Source: an uncultured Clostridiaceae bacterium
Lineage (GTDB): Bacteria; Bacillota; Clostridia; TANB77; CAG-465
Reading direction: 5' to 3'
DNA: 41,969 nucleotides
Assembly (NCBI GenBank): GCA_947381905.1
Contig: CANCXL010000001.1
Location: 1-41,969 of the forward strand
Shown here: positions 1 through 8,708 of the stretch, one piece after another
How the letters are laid out: each line of letters opens with the position of its first letter
How positions within the stretch are numbered: position 1 is the first letter of the stretch
Notes under the pieces: model-generated
Told to the model about the DNA's origin: nothing
The model's input: the letters and a program-made list of their open reading frames with translations, nothing else
Databases searched by the model: none
Translations under genes and position numbers: made by a program

Positions 1-926
1 TTCAAGAAGAGCTTCGTGCAGAAAATAAAATTGGAACAACAGCAAGAGGAATTGGGCCTGCATATTCAGATAAATTTGAACGCTCTGGAATTAGAGTAGA
101 AGATTTTATATCTTCAAGATTTGAGTCTATAGCAAGAGAAAATATAGAAGAGAAAAATAATATATTTAAGCTATATGGAAAAGAATTACTTAATGCTGAT
201 GAGATAATTTGTGAATATAAAAAGTATGCACAATATTTAAAACCATATGTTGTGGATACTGTGGATATGATTCACGAAATGTTAGATGAAAATAAAAAAA
301 TTGTATGTGAAGGAGCTCAAGCTACACTTTTAGATATAGATTTTGGTAATTACCCTTTTGTAACATCTTCAAATCCTACTATAGGTGGAGTATGTACTGG
401 TACAGGAATTGGAGCTACACAAATAGGTGAGGTTTATGGTGTACTTAAAGCATATTCTTCTAAAGTTGGAGAAGGTTTGTTTATGACAGAGCAAAATAAT
501 GAGATTGGTGATACAATTCGTGAACTAGGTCATGAGTATGGAACAACAACTAAAAGACCAAGAAGATGTGGTTGGTTAGATTTAGTTGCTTTAAAATATG
601 CTTCAAGAATAAATGGACTAACAGGTCTTGCTATAAATCATGTGGATACAATAGGAAAGCTAGATAAAATAAAACTTTGTGTTGGATACGAATATGAAGG
701 TAAAAAGACAATGAAATTTAGCACAAACAACGAGTACTTAAATAAATGTGTACCAATATATGAGGAGTTTGATGGAAACTTTGGAGATTTATCTGGAATA
801 AATAAAAGAGAAGATTTACCAGAAAATGCACAAAAATATTTAAATAGAATAGAAGAAATTGTTAATGTTCCAATAAAATTTATAGGTACTGGAGCAGATA
901 GAAATGATATGATTATAGTAGAATAG
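1..926 (+). CDS. purA: Adenylosuccinate synthetase, 5' part outside window
   Basis: The reading frame is open from base 3 and ends at TAG 924-926, giving about 307 residues. The family is usually near 430 residues, so roughly the first 120, with the N-terminal GTP loop, lie outside the window. The enzyme joins IMP and aspartate using GTP, the first step from IMP to AMP, in the cytoplasm. Visible family motifs are IGTTARGIGPAYSDK near the window start, the GTGIGATQIGEVYGVLKAY stretch, RRCGWLDLVALKYA, and FIGTGADRNDMI at the end. The gene for the next enzyme, purB, follows after 8 bases, so the two are almost certainly co-transcribed. An ATG at 252 is internal and not the start. Confidence 0.97.
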   Translation, partial: QEELRAENKIGTTARGIGPAYSDKFERSGIRVEDFISSRFESIARENIEEKNNIFKLYGKELLNADEIICEYKKYAQYLKPYVVDTVDMIHEMLDENKKIVCEGAQATLLDIDFGNYPFVTSSNPTIGGVCTGTGIGATQIGEVYGVLKAYSSKVGEGLFMTEQNNEIGDTIRELGHEYGTTTKRPRRCGWLDLVALKYASRINGLTGLAINHVDTIGKLDKIKLCVGYEYEGKKTMKFSTNNEYLNKCVPIYEEFDGNFGDLSGINKREDLPENAQKYLNRIEEIVNVPIKFIGTGADRNDMIIVE

Positions 927-934
927 GAGATATT

Positions 935-2293
935 ATGGATTTAAATAATTATTTTTGCATATCGCCAATAGATGGTAGATATAGAAATATTACAGAAGAT
1001 ATATCTAAATTTTTTAGTGAATATGCATATATAAAATATAGAATAAAAATTGAAATTGAATGGCTAAAGTATATACTTACTAGTGAGATTTTTGGATATA
1101 ATGTTAAAAATGTGGATAGTATAGATGAAATTTATACAAAATTTAATTTAGAAGAGTGCATTAAAGTAAAAGATTATGAGAAAATAACAAATCATGATGT
1201 TAAAGCAATCGAATACTACGTTAGAGAAAAGCTTGAGAAAACTAAATTTTCAAAATATGTATTTCTAGTGCATTTTGCATGTACATCGGAAGATATAAAT
1301 AATTTAGCTCAAAGTCTTATGATAAAAGATTGTTTAAGTCAAATAATTATTCCATCAGTTAGTGAGCTAATTCAAAACGTAAATAATAAAGCGATTGAAT
1401 ATAAGAATGTAGCAATGCTTGGTCATACACATGGTCAAGCTGCAACACCTACAACAGTAGGAAAAGAATTAGCTATTTATGTATATAGGTGGAAATATAT
1501 ACTAGATAAAATATTAAGTATAAACCTTAAGGGAAAATTTAGTGGTGCTGTAGGAAATTTTGCTGCTCATAAGATAGTTTATGATATTGATTGGATAAAT
1601 ATATCTAAAGAATTTATTAATTCTTTAGGAATAGAGTTTAATCCTCTTTGTGCGCAAATAGAGTCTCATGATACAATGTGTGAATTATTTAGTTATTTTA
1701 AATTATTTAATAATATTACTTTAGACTTTAATTCAGATATGTGGATGTATATTTCTATGGGATATTTTAAACAAAGGAAAATAGACACTGAAACTGGTTC
1801 ATCAGTTATGCCACATAAAGTAAACCCAATAAATCATGAAAACTCTATGGCAAATATTCATATGTCAAATAGTATCATAGATAATTTTACTAATAATTTA
1901 CAAATATCAAGAATGCAAAGAGATCTTAGTGATTCCTCTAATTTAAGAAATATAGGTGTAATGCTTGCACATATGCTAATAAGTGTTAAGCAGACTATAA
2001 TTGCATTTAATAAAATGGAGCCAAATTTTGATATTCTAAATAAAGATTTAGAAGAAAATCCAGAAGTAATAGCAGAGGCAATTCAAACTATGCTAAGAAA
2101 AAATGGATATAACAATGCCTATGAAATATTAAAAGATTTTACTAGAGGAAAGAAAGTAACTTTGCAAGAATTAAAAGCATTTATTAATACATTGGAAATT
2201 AATGACAATGATAAAGAAACATTACTTAAATTAGAACCAAATAATTATGTTGGACTATCTAGTGAACTTGTTGATTATTTTAACAATATATAA
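935..2293 (+). CDS. purB: Adenylosuccinate lyase, E. coli-like subtype
   Basis: This 452-residue enzyme releases fumarate from adenylosuccinate (giving AMP) and from SAICAR in purine synthesis. It belongs to the fumarase/aspartase superfamily: the signature loop reads SSVMPHKVNPINHEN (about residues 288-302), and the catalytic histidine region reads GHTHGQAATPTT near residue 163. The VNPINHEN form and the start SPIDGRYRNIT match the E. coli-type PurB better than the shorter Bacillus type, whose loop usually reads MPHKRNP. The start is set by AGGAGA just upstream and the 8-base gap from purA. It ends in a strong hairpin terminator. The product assignment is secure; the subtype remark is from memory of the family. 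Confidence 0.96.
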   Translation: MDLNNYFCISPIDGRYRNITEDISKFFSEYAYIKYRIKIEIEWLKYILTSEIFGYNVKNVDSIDEIYTKFNLEECIKVKDYEKITNHDVKAIEYYVREKLEKTKFSKYVFLVHFACTSEDINNLAQSLMIKDCLSQIIIPSVSELIQNVNNKAIEYKNVAMLGHTHGQAATPTTVGKELAIYVYRWKYILDKILSINLKGKFSGAVGNFAAHKIVYDIDWINISKEFINSLGIEFNPLCAQIESHDTMCELFSYFKLFNNITLDFNSDMWMYISMGYFKQRKIDTETGSSVMPHKVNPINHENSMANIHMSNSIIDNFTNNLQISRMQRDLSDSSNLRNIGVMLAHMLISVKQTIIAFNKMEPNFDILNKDLEENPEVIAEAIQTMLRKNGYNNAYEILKDFTRGKKVTLQELKAFINTLEINDNDKETLLKLEPNNYVGLSSELVDYFNNI

Positions 2294-2297
2294 TACA

Positions 2298-2333
2298 AAA
2301 GAGAATAAGAAATAAATTTTTCTTATTCTCTTT
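2298..2333. terminator. Bidirectional terminator between purB and the histidine kinase gene
   Basis: A perfect 14-bp stem (2298-2311 with 2320-2333) closes an 8-base loop. T-rich sequence follows on the plus strand and A-rich sequence precedes it, so it can serve both convergent genes. Confidence 0.85.
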
Positions 2334-2337
2334 ATTT

Positions 2338-3663
2338 TTATGCTTTTTCTATTATTATGTTTTGAGTAAAAACATTATTCTCATATTCTGCATATATTTG
2401 AGCATTTTTAGTTTTAGAAATTATTTTTCTTACTTCCCAAAGACCAAGTCCAGATTTAACTTTTTTTGAAGATACTCCTTTATTAAATATATTATTAACA
2501 TCTATGTTCACACCATCTTTTACTGTGTTTTTAATTTGAATTGAATCCGCATTTTTTCTTTTATTATAGGTAAATGATATAGATACTTTTTTGTCTTCGC
2601 TTTTTTCTGCTGCTTCTATTGCGTTATCTAATAATATTCCCAGTATTCTAGAAAGATTAGTAAAATCAAAGTCTATAGATTTTATATCAGTTGTAACATC
2701 TATATTAAATTTCATCTTTTTATCTGCAGCAATGAAGTATTTATCTCCAACTACACCATAAATAGCAGGTTGATTTATTATATTTGGACTAACTGATTCT
2801 ACTGATGATATACTTCTTGCACCTTTAGTAAGTTTTTGAATATGTGTGTCTAGTTCTTCATATTGTTTAGTTAATATATATCCATTTATTGCTTGTAAAA
2901 TATTATTATAATCATGTTTTAGTAATCGTAGACTATCTACTATTTCTAATAACGCTTTATTATATATATTAGCTTGATTTAACTCAACTTTAGTTTTATT
3001 ATAGTATATTACATTTTTTATAAAGAAAAATAGTAATAAAGCAGTAAGTGATAAGTAAATAACGTAGATTAAAAGTATATACATTTCATATTCTACTCTA
3101 TTAAAGTTAAAACTAAATATTAAAGGTACTATTGCAAGAATCGATAAAGAAGATATAATAAAGTTTTCTTTGGTATTTAAATTATCTATAACTAGATTTA
3201 TTTTTTCTCTATTTCTTTTAATAAACGAACCTATTGCTAATAAAAGAATAAGAAATGCTTCTGCAGTTAGAATCGAATATTCATAAAAATGCATTGTAGG
3301 TATTGAAAAATATGAAATAGATAAGGCACTATATACTTTTATAATTAAGCAACTAATCATTTGACTTAATGATAAATTTATATAGAACAAAATTATGCAT
3401 ATAGTTGTATAGCCAGTAGAACATTTTAATATATTTCTGTAAGCATATACTAATGGAATAATACATATAACATATCCTAAATCTTTAATGTTATAGTTAC
3501 ATATTTCTAATAATGATGCAGTTGTAAGTAATACAATAAATAATTCTATCTTTTCTTTAGTATCCATATCTTTATTTCTGTACTTTCTTGTAATTTGTGA
3601 TACGAATAAAAATAATATTATAAAATGAAATAGTATTCTTGCCATTGGCATAGTAATTCCCAT
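2338..3663 (-). CDS. GHKL-type sensor histidine kinase (AgrC/ComD-like architecture), orphan
   Basis: The protein has 441 residues. About the first 230 are hydrophobic with six or seven predicted membrane segments. The kinase core follows: the phospho-acceptor box reads LRLLKHDYNNILQAING, the N box LGILLDNAIEAAEKS, and the G box SGLGLWEVRKI. This order and the HD..N box are typical of the quorum-sensing HPK10 group (AgrC, ComD, FsrC). The start was set at 3663 because GGGAGG lies 8 bases upstream; an ATG at 3696 lies upstream of that ribosome binding site. No response regulator or signal-peptide gene is adjacent, so its partner must be encoded elsewhere. The ligand is unknown. Confidence 0.85.
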   Translation of the reverse strand: MGITMPMARILFHFIILFLFVSQITRKYRNKDMDTKEKIELFIVLLTTASLLEICNYNIKDLGYVICIIPLVYAYRNILKCSTGYTTICIILFYINLSLSQMISCLIIKVYSALSISYFSIPTMHFYEYSILTAEAFLILLLAIGSFIKRNREKINLVIDNLNTKENFIISSLSILAIVPLIFSFNFNRVEYEMYILLIYVIYLSLTALLLFFFIKNVIYYNKTKVELNQANIYNKALLEIVDSLRLLKHDYNNILQAINGYILTKQYEELDTHIQKLTKGARSISSVESVSPNIINQPAIYGVVGDKYFIAADKKMKFNIDVTTDIKSIDFDFTNLSRILGILLDNAIEAAEKSEDKKVSISFTYNKRKNADSIQIKNTVKDGVNIDVNNIFNKGVSSKKVKSGLGLWEVRKIISKTKNAQIYAEYENNVFTQNIIIEKA

Positions 3664-3696
3664 TAGTTTGTCCTCCCTTTTTTTGACAATGTGCAA

Positions 3697-3725
3697 ATGA
3701 TACTATAGTTTGGGTCAAATGTCAA
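3697..3725 (-). promoter_or_regulatory. SigA-type promoter for the histidine kinase gene
   Basis: On the minus strand TTGACA (3725-3720), a 17-base spacer and TATCAT (3702-3697) are followed by the GGGAGG ribosome binding site of the kinase gene. Confidence 0.7.
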
Positions 3726-3812
3726 CTAAAAATATTCATAAAATTGTTTTTTCTACATTTTTAGCAATTTTTTTAAGAAATTGTCTTCTTTTTACAATTT
3801 TTGTCTATTGTA

Positions 3813-3840
3813 TTGCTCCTGATATTTTAAAGAGTATAAT
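3813..3840 (+). promoter_or_regulatory. Promoter for the paired unknown genes
   Basis: TTGCTC, a 16-base spacer and a perfect TATAAT (3835-3840) lie 22 bases before the ATG at 3863. Confidence 0.55.
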
Positions 3841-3862
3841 TTAGGCATATGGAGGGAATAAT

Positions 3863-4327
3863 ATGGGAAATATAGAGAGTATATATGAAATAATATTAAA
3901 GACAAAATTAGAATTTTTAATGAAAGATGTCTTAAAAGATATAAATGTAATAGATTTTGCAATTCTAAGTTTAAATGTAGATTATAAATCCAAAGTATAT
4001 AATGTAATGATAGATAAGTATATCTATGATTTAGATAGAGTTGGTTTTACAAAAGCTATGGGTATTTGTTTAGAAAATATGGATGTTTCTAACTTATCTG
4101 AAGAGTCAATTATTAGAAATAGCTTAAGTGTGCTTAGAAGGTGGATAATAAGATGTAGTGGATATATGTGTGTAAGAAAAATAGCTGAGGAAACGATGGA
4201 AGAAGGAATTGATCTCTATATGAAAAGATATTCGTTAAGTGAAGATATAACAGATTTAAATACACTTAACTCTAGATTGGAGGATATAGATGAAGATATA
4301 TTGTCTTGCCTTAAAGAATGTATATAG
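3863..4327 (+). CDS. Unknown protein, first of a tandem pair
   Basis: A 154-residue soluble, mostly helical-looking protein that I do not recognise. GGAGGG lies 7 bases before the ATG, and a TATAAT box sits just upstream, so expression is likely. It has no signal peptide or membrane segment. It shares a weak pattern with the next gene: an 'ID.AI' near residue 30, a lysine-rich stretch before a KYIY/KYYI run, and a long helix with an RxWIIR or FFIRM core near residues 92-112. They may be an ancient tandem duplication. Together they form a two-gene operon, with the second start 9 bases downstream of this stop. Confidence 0.7.
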   Translation: MGNIESIYEIILKTKLEFLMKDVLKDINVIDFAILSLNVDYKSKVYNVMIDKYIYDLDRVGFTKAMGICLENMDVSNLSEESIIRNSLSVLRRWIIRCSGYMCVRKIAEETMEEGIDLYMKRYSLSEDITDLNTLNSRLEDIDEDILSCLKECI

Positions 4328-4335
4328 GAGGTATT

Positions 4336-4758
4336 ATGGAACAAAGCGAAGAAATTTACAAGAAAATAAAAGAATATGATTTAGAAGAGAACAATGAAAT
4401 GATAAAAAACATTATTTCAATTGATGGTGCAATAGTGCAGGAAAGTAGTTTGGGATTTAAGCAAAAGTTGTATACTGATTTGGAAAATAAATATTATATA
4501 GAACTTTCTAAATTAAAGTATTATACATTTGTAGAAAAAGTTAAGGAAAAAAATGATGATTTTGTAGATAGTGAAGCCAAAAGAATAAATGCACTTTTAG
4601 GAATGCTAAAGCTATTTTTTATTAGAATGGCTGCATTTAATATTGTAAAAGATAAAGAAATCACAGAACTTAAACAAAAGATAAGTAAAGAAGATAAATA
4701 TAAAGAGTTAAATGATTTATATGAGAAAGTAGATTATAAGCTTTTAAAGTCGGTATAA
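4336..4758 (+). CDS. Unknown protein, second of a tandem pair
   Basis: A 140-residue charged helical protein of unknown function, with no membrane segment and no motif I know. The start at 4336 was preferred over the upstream ATG at 4318 because a full AGGAGG (4326-4331) lies between them, correctly placed for 4336. The C-terminal 40 residues are rich in lysine and glutamate and could form a coiled coil. It resembles the preceding protein faintly in the middle region, which suggests divergence after duplication; only a profile comparison would settle this. Confidence 0.7.
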   Translation: MEQSEEIYKKIKEYDLEENNEMIKNIISIDGAIVQESSLGFKQKLYTDLENKYYIELSKLKYYTFVEKVKEKNDDFVDSEAKRINALLGMLKLFFIRMAAFNIVKDKEITELKQKISKEDKYKELNDLYEKVDYKLLKSV

Positions 4759-4808
4759 GTATTGTTTAAAGTTACTTTTCTTGTTATTATACTAGAGGAG
4801 GGATTTAT

Positions 4809-5561
4809 ATGAGAGCATTAATTACAGGCGCTTCTTCTGGTATAGGAAGAGATATAGCAAAGGAACTATCAAAAAGAGGATATGAATTAGTCATTGTTGC
4901 AAGAAATGAGGAAAAATTAAATGAATTAAAATCCCAGATTAGTACTAAAGTAGATGTGATAAATATGGATTTAAGCATAAAGGAGAATTGTTATAAACTA
5001 CATGAAAAAGTAGGATTTGTAGATATTTTAGTAAATAATGCTGGATTTGGCACATTCGGAAAATTTCAAGATACTAGTTTGGATAAAGAGCTAAAGCTAA
5101 TTGACACAAATATTGTGGCAGTTCATATATTAACCAAATTATTTTTAAAAGACATGATTAAAGAAAATAGCGGTTATATTTTAAATGTATCATCTATTGC
5201 AGGACATCTACCTGGTCCACTTATGGCTGCATATTATTCTTCAAAGCATTATGTATCAACATTGTCCGAGTCGATAAACGAGGAATTAAATAAGTCTAAA
5301 ATTAATGTAAAGATTGGTACACTAAATCCAGGACCTGTTAGAACGAATTTTAATAATGTAGCTAATGTAAAGTTTGAACTTAATTCCTTGTCTAGCGAGT
5401 ATGTTGCAAGATATACTGTAGATAAAATGTTAAAAGGGAAAACAGATATTACTCCAGGATTTAGTATAAAACTTGCAAGAATTGCTGGAAAAGTATTTCC
5501 TAATAATATAATAGCTAAATTTGTATATAGATCTCAAAAGAGAAAAGAAAGCAGTAATTAA
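4809..5561 (+). CDS. SDR-family NAD(P)-dependent oxidoreductase
   Basis: A 250-residue classical short-chain dehydrogenase. The nucleotide-binding turn TGASSGIG is at residues 6-13, LVNNAG follows near residue 80, the catalytic serine lies in LNVSSIAG near 130, and the YxxxK pair is in YYSSK near 150. The PGPVRTNF loop after the active site is also standard. The substrate cannot be inferred; this sub-branch includes many DltE/YqjQ-like proteins of unknown substrate. AGGAGG lies 7 bases before the start. It stands alone: the next gene has its own promoter directly after the stop codon. Confidence 0.9.
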   Translation: MRALITGASSGIGRDIAKELSKRGYELVIVARNEEKLNELKSQISTKVDVINMDLSIKENCYKLHEKVGFVDILVNNAGFGTFGKFQDTSLDKELKLIDTNIVAVHILTKLFLKDMIKENSGYILNVSSIAGHLPGPLMAAYYSSKHYVSTLSESINEELNKSKINVKIGTLNPGPVRTNFNNVANVKFELNSLSSEYVARYTVDKMLKGKTDITPGFSIKLARIAGKVFPNNIIAKFVYRSQKRKESSN

Positions 5562-5562
5562 A

Positions 5563-5591
5563 TTGACATAAATATAGAAAAATGATATAAT
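5563..5591 (+). promoter_or_regulatory. Perfect consensus SigA promoter (trio, first)
   Basis: TTGACA, a 17-base spacer and TATAAT: exact consensus for both hexamers. The predicted leader is about 50 bases and ends in AAGGAGG. Confidence 0.85.
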
Positions 5592-5647
5592 ATCTTTGGT
5601 AAAAAAGTATATTTTAACTTTTTTAACTAAAGAAGGAGGAATGTATA

Positions 5648-6295
5648 ATGTTTAATAACAGAGTACAAAATGGGAAGAGTGAATTTCAAAATTTTATGGA
5701 AGGACAAGACAAGAAGCTAAAAATAGGAATTAGCAAAAGAATTTATTGTGAATATGCTTTTTTTATTGATAGTTCAGATCAAGACAATATTATGGATGTA
5801 GTATCTATCATAAGTAAAAATATCTCAAACGTATCGTTAACTTATGACATGATTGAACAAATCAATAACAATTCTACAAAAGTAACACTTAAAATATTAT
5901 TTGAAGGTGTATCAGTAAGACCAAAGACATGCTTTTTAAATATAGCAAATTTTTTGACTCACATGAAGGCAATACTAGATAAATATTCAAAAGATATTGC
6001 AAAAGAGTTTAGCATGAATATTTCCTTTTTTGTAAAAAGGATAGAAGATTACAACACAGTTTTAGTTAAATATCTAAATGACGACGAGATTGTAGAATAT
6101 AAAGAAAAAATGCTTCCTAAGAATTTTAGTAAATACACAACACATATTAATTACAACATCAATACATTCAAAAATATAATCTCTCTAACTGGGAGTACTG
6201 GAAATATTGATGGTCTTGGATTTGCGGAAACTTTTTATGAAATTGTAAATAATATTATTCAATTTAATAATGAGATTGTGTGCAATATGAAGTAA
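5648..6295 (+). CDS. Unknown 215-aa protein, first of three similarly organised units
   Basis: I do not recognise this protein. It has no signal peptide or transmembrane segment and alternates beta-like and helical stretches, consistent with a cytoplasmic globular protein. The ATG at 5648 was chosen because the ATG at 5641 sits too close to GGAGG. It is transcribed from an exact-consensus promoter and closed by its own terminator, so it is a single-gene unit likely to be strongly expressed. The next two genes have the same layout and similar size (206 and 215 residues), which suggests related roles, although I see no convincing sequence similarity between the three proteins by eye. Confidence 0.75.
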   Translation: MFNNRVQNGKSEFQNFMEGQDKKLKIGISKRIYCEYAFFIDSSDQDNIMDVVSIISKNISNVSLTYDMIEQINNNSTKVTLKILFEGVSVRPKTCFLNIANFLTHMKAILDKYSKDIAKEFSMNISFFVKRIEDYNTVLVKYLNDDEIVEYKEKMLPKNFSKYTTHINYNINTFKNIISLTGSTGNIDGLGFAETFYEIVNNIIQFNNEIVCNMK

Positions 6296-6299
6296 AACT

Positions 6300-6329
6300 G
6301 AATGAAAGAATATTTCATTCTTTTTTTTT
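6300..6329 (+). terminator. Terminator of the first trio unit
   Basis: An 8-bp stem (6300-6307 with 6313-6320) with a 5-base loop is followed by nine T residues, starting 4 bases after the stop codon. Confidence 0.85.
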
Positions 6330-6350
6330 ATTTTCAATTAAAATTATGAG

Positions 6351-6379
6351 TTGACATAATTTAAGACGGATGGTATAAT
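6351..6379 (+). promoter_or_regulatory. Perfect consensus SigA promoter (trio, second)
   Basis: TTGACA, 17 bases, TATAAT. The bases around the boxes (TTGACATAA and ATGGTATAATA) are nearly the same as in the third trio promoter. The predicted leader is about 80 bases. Confidence 0.87.
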
Positions 6380-6464
6380 AATAAATGTAGTTAAAATATA
6401 TAATTTTTTCCTACACAGGGGGTTTCATTTTTTACTATATTGTTTTAGAGAGGAGAATATAAAA

Positions 6465-7085
6465 ATGAAACAAGCTAATGTAAAAAAAGAAAATGAAAGA
6501 CTTATAATTAGTCTTTCAATTAAAAAGATAGGGGGATATGGCGTAGCAAAGGAGATTGCTAAAAGATTTAAAGAAAATGGAATTCATTATGATGATTTCA
6601 GAAAAACTAAATATTCTGTAGTTTATGCTTGGCAAGATTGGTATTTAAAAGTATTTTTTCCAGGATATGAGAATGGAATAATTGAGTTAAATATTACAAA
6701 ACCTAATCCTGAAATTAAAAAAACAATGGATTTAATTATGGATTTAATATCAAATGTGGTTGTAAGATCTGAGAAGAATAAAGTTTTCTTAAGTTCATAT
6801 CAAACATTCGAGTCATTAAATAAGACTATATGTGCTATCAATACTAAATCATATGAAGATTATGTATTTAATGATGAGAGCAAAATAGGAAGTATGTCTT
6901 TGATGAAAACTTATAACCTTACAATTAAGAGAATGAATTCTTGTAGAGTAAAATGTGAGGATAGAGTTACTGTTTCAATGAGACTTGAACTTGGTATGAT
7001 TACATTTTTACCTAATATTATTTCAAAGTTTTTTAGTGAAGCTTCAAACACACGCTTACAAATATTAGAAAGAATAGAAGACTAA
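6465..7085 (+). CDS. Unknown 206-aa protein, second of three similarly organised units
   Basis: An unrecognised, basic, probably cytoplasmic protein with no membrane segments. Residues 10-110 contain a repeated basic pattern (SIKKIGGYGVAKEIAKRFK) and an aromatic-rich strand (VVYAWQDWYLKVFF). AGAGGAG lies 9 bases before the ATG. The stop codon lies in the loop of the terminator hairpin. The leader of about 80 bases carries a GGGGG run and a T tract but no fold that I can identify. Function unknown; see the note on the three strong promoters. Confidence 0.75.
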   Translation: MKQANVKKENERLIISLSIKKIGGYGVAKEIAKRFKENGIHYDDFRKTKYSVVYAWQDWYLKVFFPGYENGIIELNITKPNPEIKKTMDLIMDLISNVVVRSEKNKVFLSSYQTFESLNKTICAINTKSYEDYVFNDESKIGSMSLMKTYNLTIKRMNSCRVKCEDRVTVSMRLELGMITFLPNIISKFFSEASNTRLQILERIED

Positions 7086-7104
7086 ATCTATTCTTTCTTT
7101 TTTG
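7067..7104 (+). terminator. Terminator of the second trio unit
   Basis: A perfect 12-bp stem (7067-7078 with 7087-7098), loop of 8 bases holding the stop codon, then a T run. Confidence 0.85.
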
Positions 7105-7110
7105 CCTTAT

Positions 7111-7139
7111 TTGACATAAAACGAAACTAATGGTATAAT
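7111..7139 (+). promoter_or_regulatory. Perfect consensus SigA promoter (trio, third)
   Basis: TTGACA, 17 bases, TATAAT, with ATGG directly before the -10 box as in the second trio promoter. The leader is about 65 bases. Confidence 0.87.
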
Positions 7140-7212
7140 ATCAGGCGTATAAACAATTAAATAATTCATCCAGATAAATTTATACAGATAATTCAAAGGA
7201 GGGATGATTTTT

Positions 7213-7860
7213 ATGCTAAATAGCAAAGAATCAAAAGAAGTTAAGAAAAATATTGAGGGAGATATTGCAAATTTAGAATACATCAAGCTTGAACAGGTAA
7301 TAAACATTGCAAAATCAAGTCAAAAAGATGTGAGTGAACTATTAAAAATTGCTAGAGACAAACATATTGATGGTCATATGCGCAATTATTTTGAAGAAAC
7401 TGTTAAATTTGATAATAATACCCAACAAATGCTTGAAAATGAAACAATACAACTTAATGTTGAAATCAAAAATATTAGCGATGATATTTTTCAAGTTGCT
7501 TGTATGGATATGAGTGCAGATGTGGATGTATTAGATAGGACATTAAAACAATATATTTTAAGTGATTATTCTAATGGAATCTCACTTACACTATGTTTTA
7601 ATGTGGAAAATGTGGATAAATTCTTTTTAAATCTAGATAAAAAATTAGTATTTGATGGTTTTCAAAAATTATATAATATTCATGAGTCTTATACTAATTT
7701 TATTGGTAGAACAACAACCACAATTAAGCTTTCAAAAACAGATATTGTATTATATTTAGAAATGTCATATGATAAATGTGAAGGAATGAAATCTGCATAT
7801 TTTGAAATATTAAAAACAGCAAATGATATTTATAAGAAATATCTAAAAGGGATAAAGTAA
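7213..7860 (+). CDS. Unknown 215-aa protein, third of three similarly organised units
   Basis: An unrecognised protein with an acidic, helical N-terminal third (residues 1-70, lysine/glutamate rich) and a mixed C-terminal part with the phosphate-contact-like stretch GRTTTTIKL near residue 165. The start at 7213 is preferred to the ATG at 7204, because the latter directly abuts the AGGAGGG ribosome binding site whereas 7213 is 9 bases away. No membrane segment or signal peptide. It has its own exact-consensus promoter and a terminator whose stem begins in its last codons, so it is an independent unit. Confidence 0.75.
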   Translation: MLNSKESKEVKKNIEGDIANLEYIKLEQVINIAKSSQKDVSELLKIARDKHIDGHMRNYFEETVKFDNNTQQMLENETIQLNVEIKNISDDIFQVACMDMSADVDVLDRTLKQYILSDYSNGISLTLCFNVENVDKFFLNLDKKLVFDGFQKLYNIHESYTNFIGRTTTTIKLSKTDIVLYLEMSYDKCEGMKSAYFEILKTANDIYKKYLKGIK

Positions 7861-7877
7861 TAGCTTTATCTTTTTTT
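7850..7877 (+). terminator. Terminator of the third trio unit
   Basis: The stem GATAAAG with CTTTATC, extended by G-T pairs, surrounds the stop codon and is followed by seven T residues. Confidence 0.75.
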
Positions 7878-7955
7878 GTTTAATTTTTTATATATTATTA
7901 TCTTTATTTTTTCTAATAAACATGATATAAGTATTAAAAAATAAGGAGAAGATTT

Positions 7956-8600
7956 ATGAAAGTTAAAGATTTGAATGTTTATTATGATAAGCTACAATTA
8001 GAATATGGAGAACCAAGTATTTCATCTATATATAATGGAGGATGTGAAAAAAATCCAGATGTTTGCTTTATATTTATGAATCCAACAGGTAGGAATATAG
8101 CATCAACCAAAGAATGGAAAGGAAGAAGATCTCCTTGGATTGGAACAAAAAATATATGGAAATTATTTTATAGGGTAGGACTTCTTTGTGAAGATACATT
8201 TAATACTATACAAAATATGAAACCTATAGAGTGGACTGAGGAATTTGCAGATTATGTTTATAGTGAAATAGAAAAAAATAAAATATTTATTACTAATCTT
8301 GGAAAATGCACACAAATAGATGCAAGACCATTACCAGATAAGGTTCTAAAAGAATATCTTGATTTACTATATAAAGAAGTTGAAATAATAAAGCCTAAAA
8401 AGATAGTAGTATTTGGAAATCAAGTAAGTAGTATATTTCTAAATAAAAAGATATGTGTCAAGAGCGTAAGAAAAGAAGAATTTCAAATAGAAATTGCTGG
8501 AAATACATATCCTGTATATGCAGTATTTTATCCAATAGGAAATGGTATGAGAAATATAGACTTAGCAGTTGAAGATTTAAAATATATATTAAGTGAATAA
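7956..8600 (+). CDS. Uracil-DNA-glycosylase-superfamily protein
   Basis: A 214-residue protein with the two landmark loops of the superfamily in altered form: FIFMNPTGRN near residue 34, where family-4 enzymes carry GEAPG, and YPIGNGMRN near residue 193, where they carry HPSP. The central strand reads KKIVVFGNQVSSIF, and FITNLGKC precedes it, both usual for the fold. The missing acidic residue in the first loop and histidine in the second mean that glycosylase activity is uncertain; it could act on another base or nucleotide. There are no N-terminal cysteines of the iron-sulphur family-4 type. AAGGAG precedes the start. Confidence 0.75.
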   Translation: MKVKDLNVYYDKLQLEYGEPSISSIYNGGCEKNPDVCFIFMNPTGRNIASTKEWKGRRSPWIGTKNIWKLFYRVGLLCEDTFNTIQNMKPIEWTEEFADYVYSEIEKNKIFITNLGKCTQIDARPLPDKVLKEYLDLLYKEVEIIKPKKIVVFGNQVSSIFLNKKICVKSVRKEEFQIEIAGNTYPVYAVFYPIGNGMRNIDLAVEDLKYILSE

Positions 8601-8708
8601 TTTAATTAAATATTATAATAAAAATGGAGCATTGCAAATTGGTAATAATGATGGAGTTTTAGTATTTATGATTTCATTAAAAAAGTGGAGTGAAGAAAAT
8701 AACAAAAA

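Noticed and set aside
6380-6464. Riboswitch in the leader of the second trio gene
   Set aside because: The 80-base leader has a G run and a T tract but no multi-helix fold or known aptamer core.
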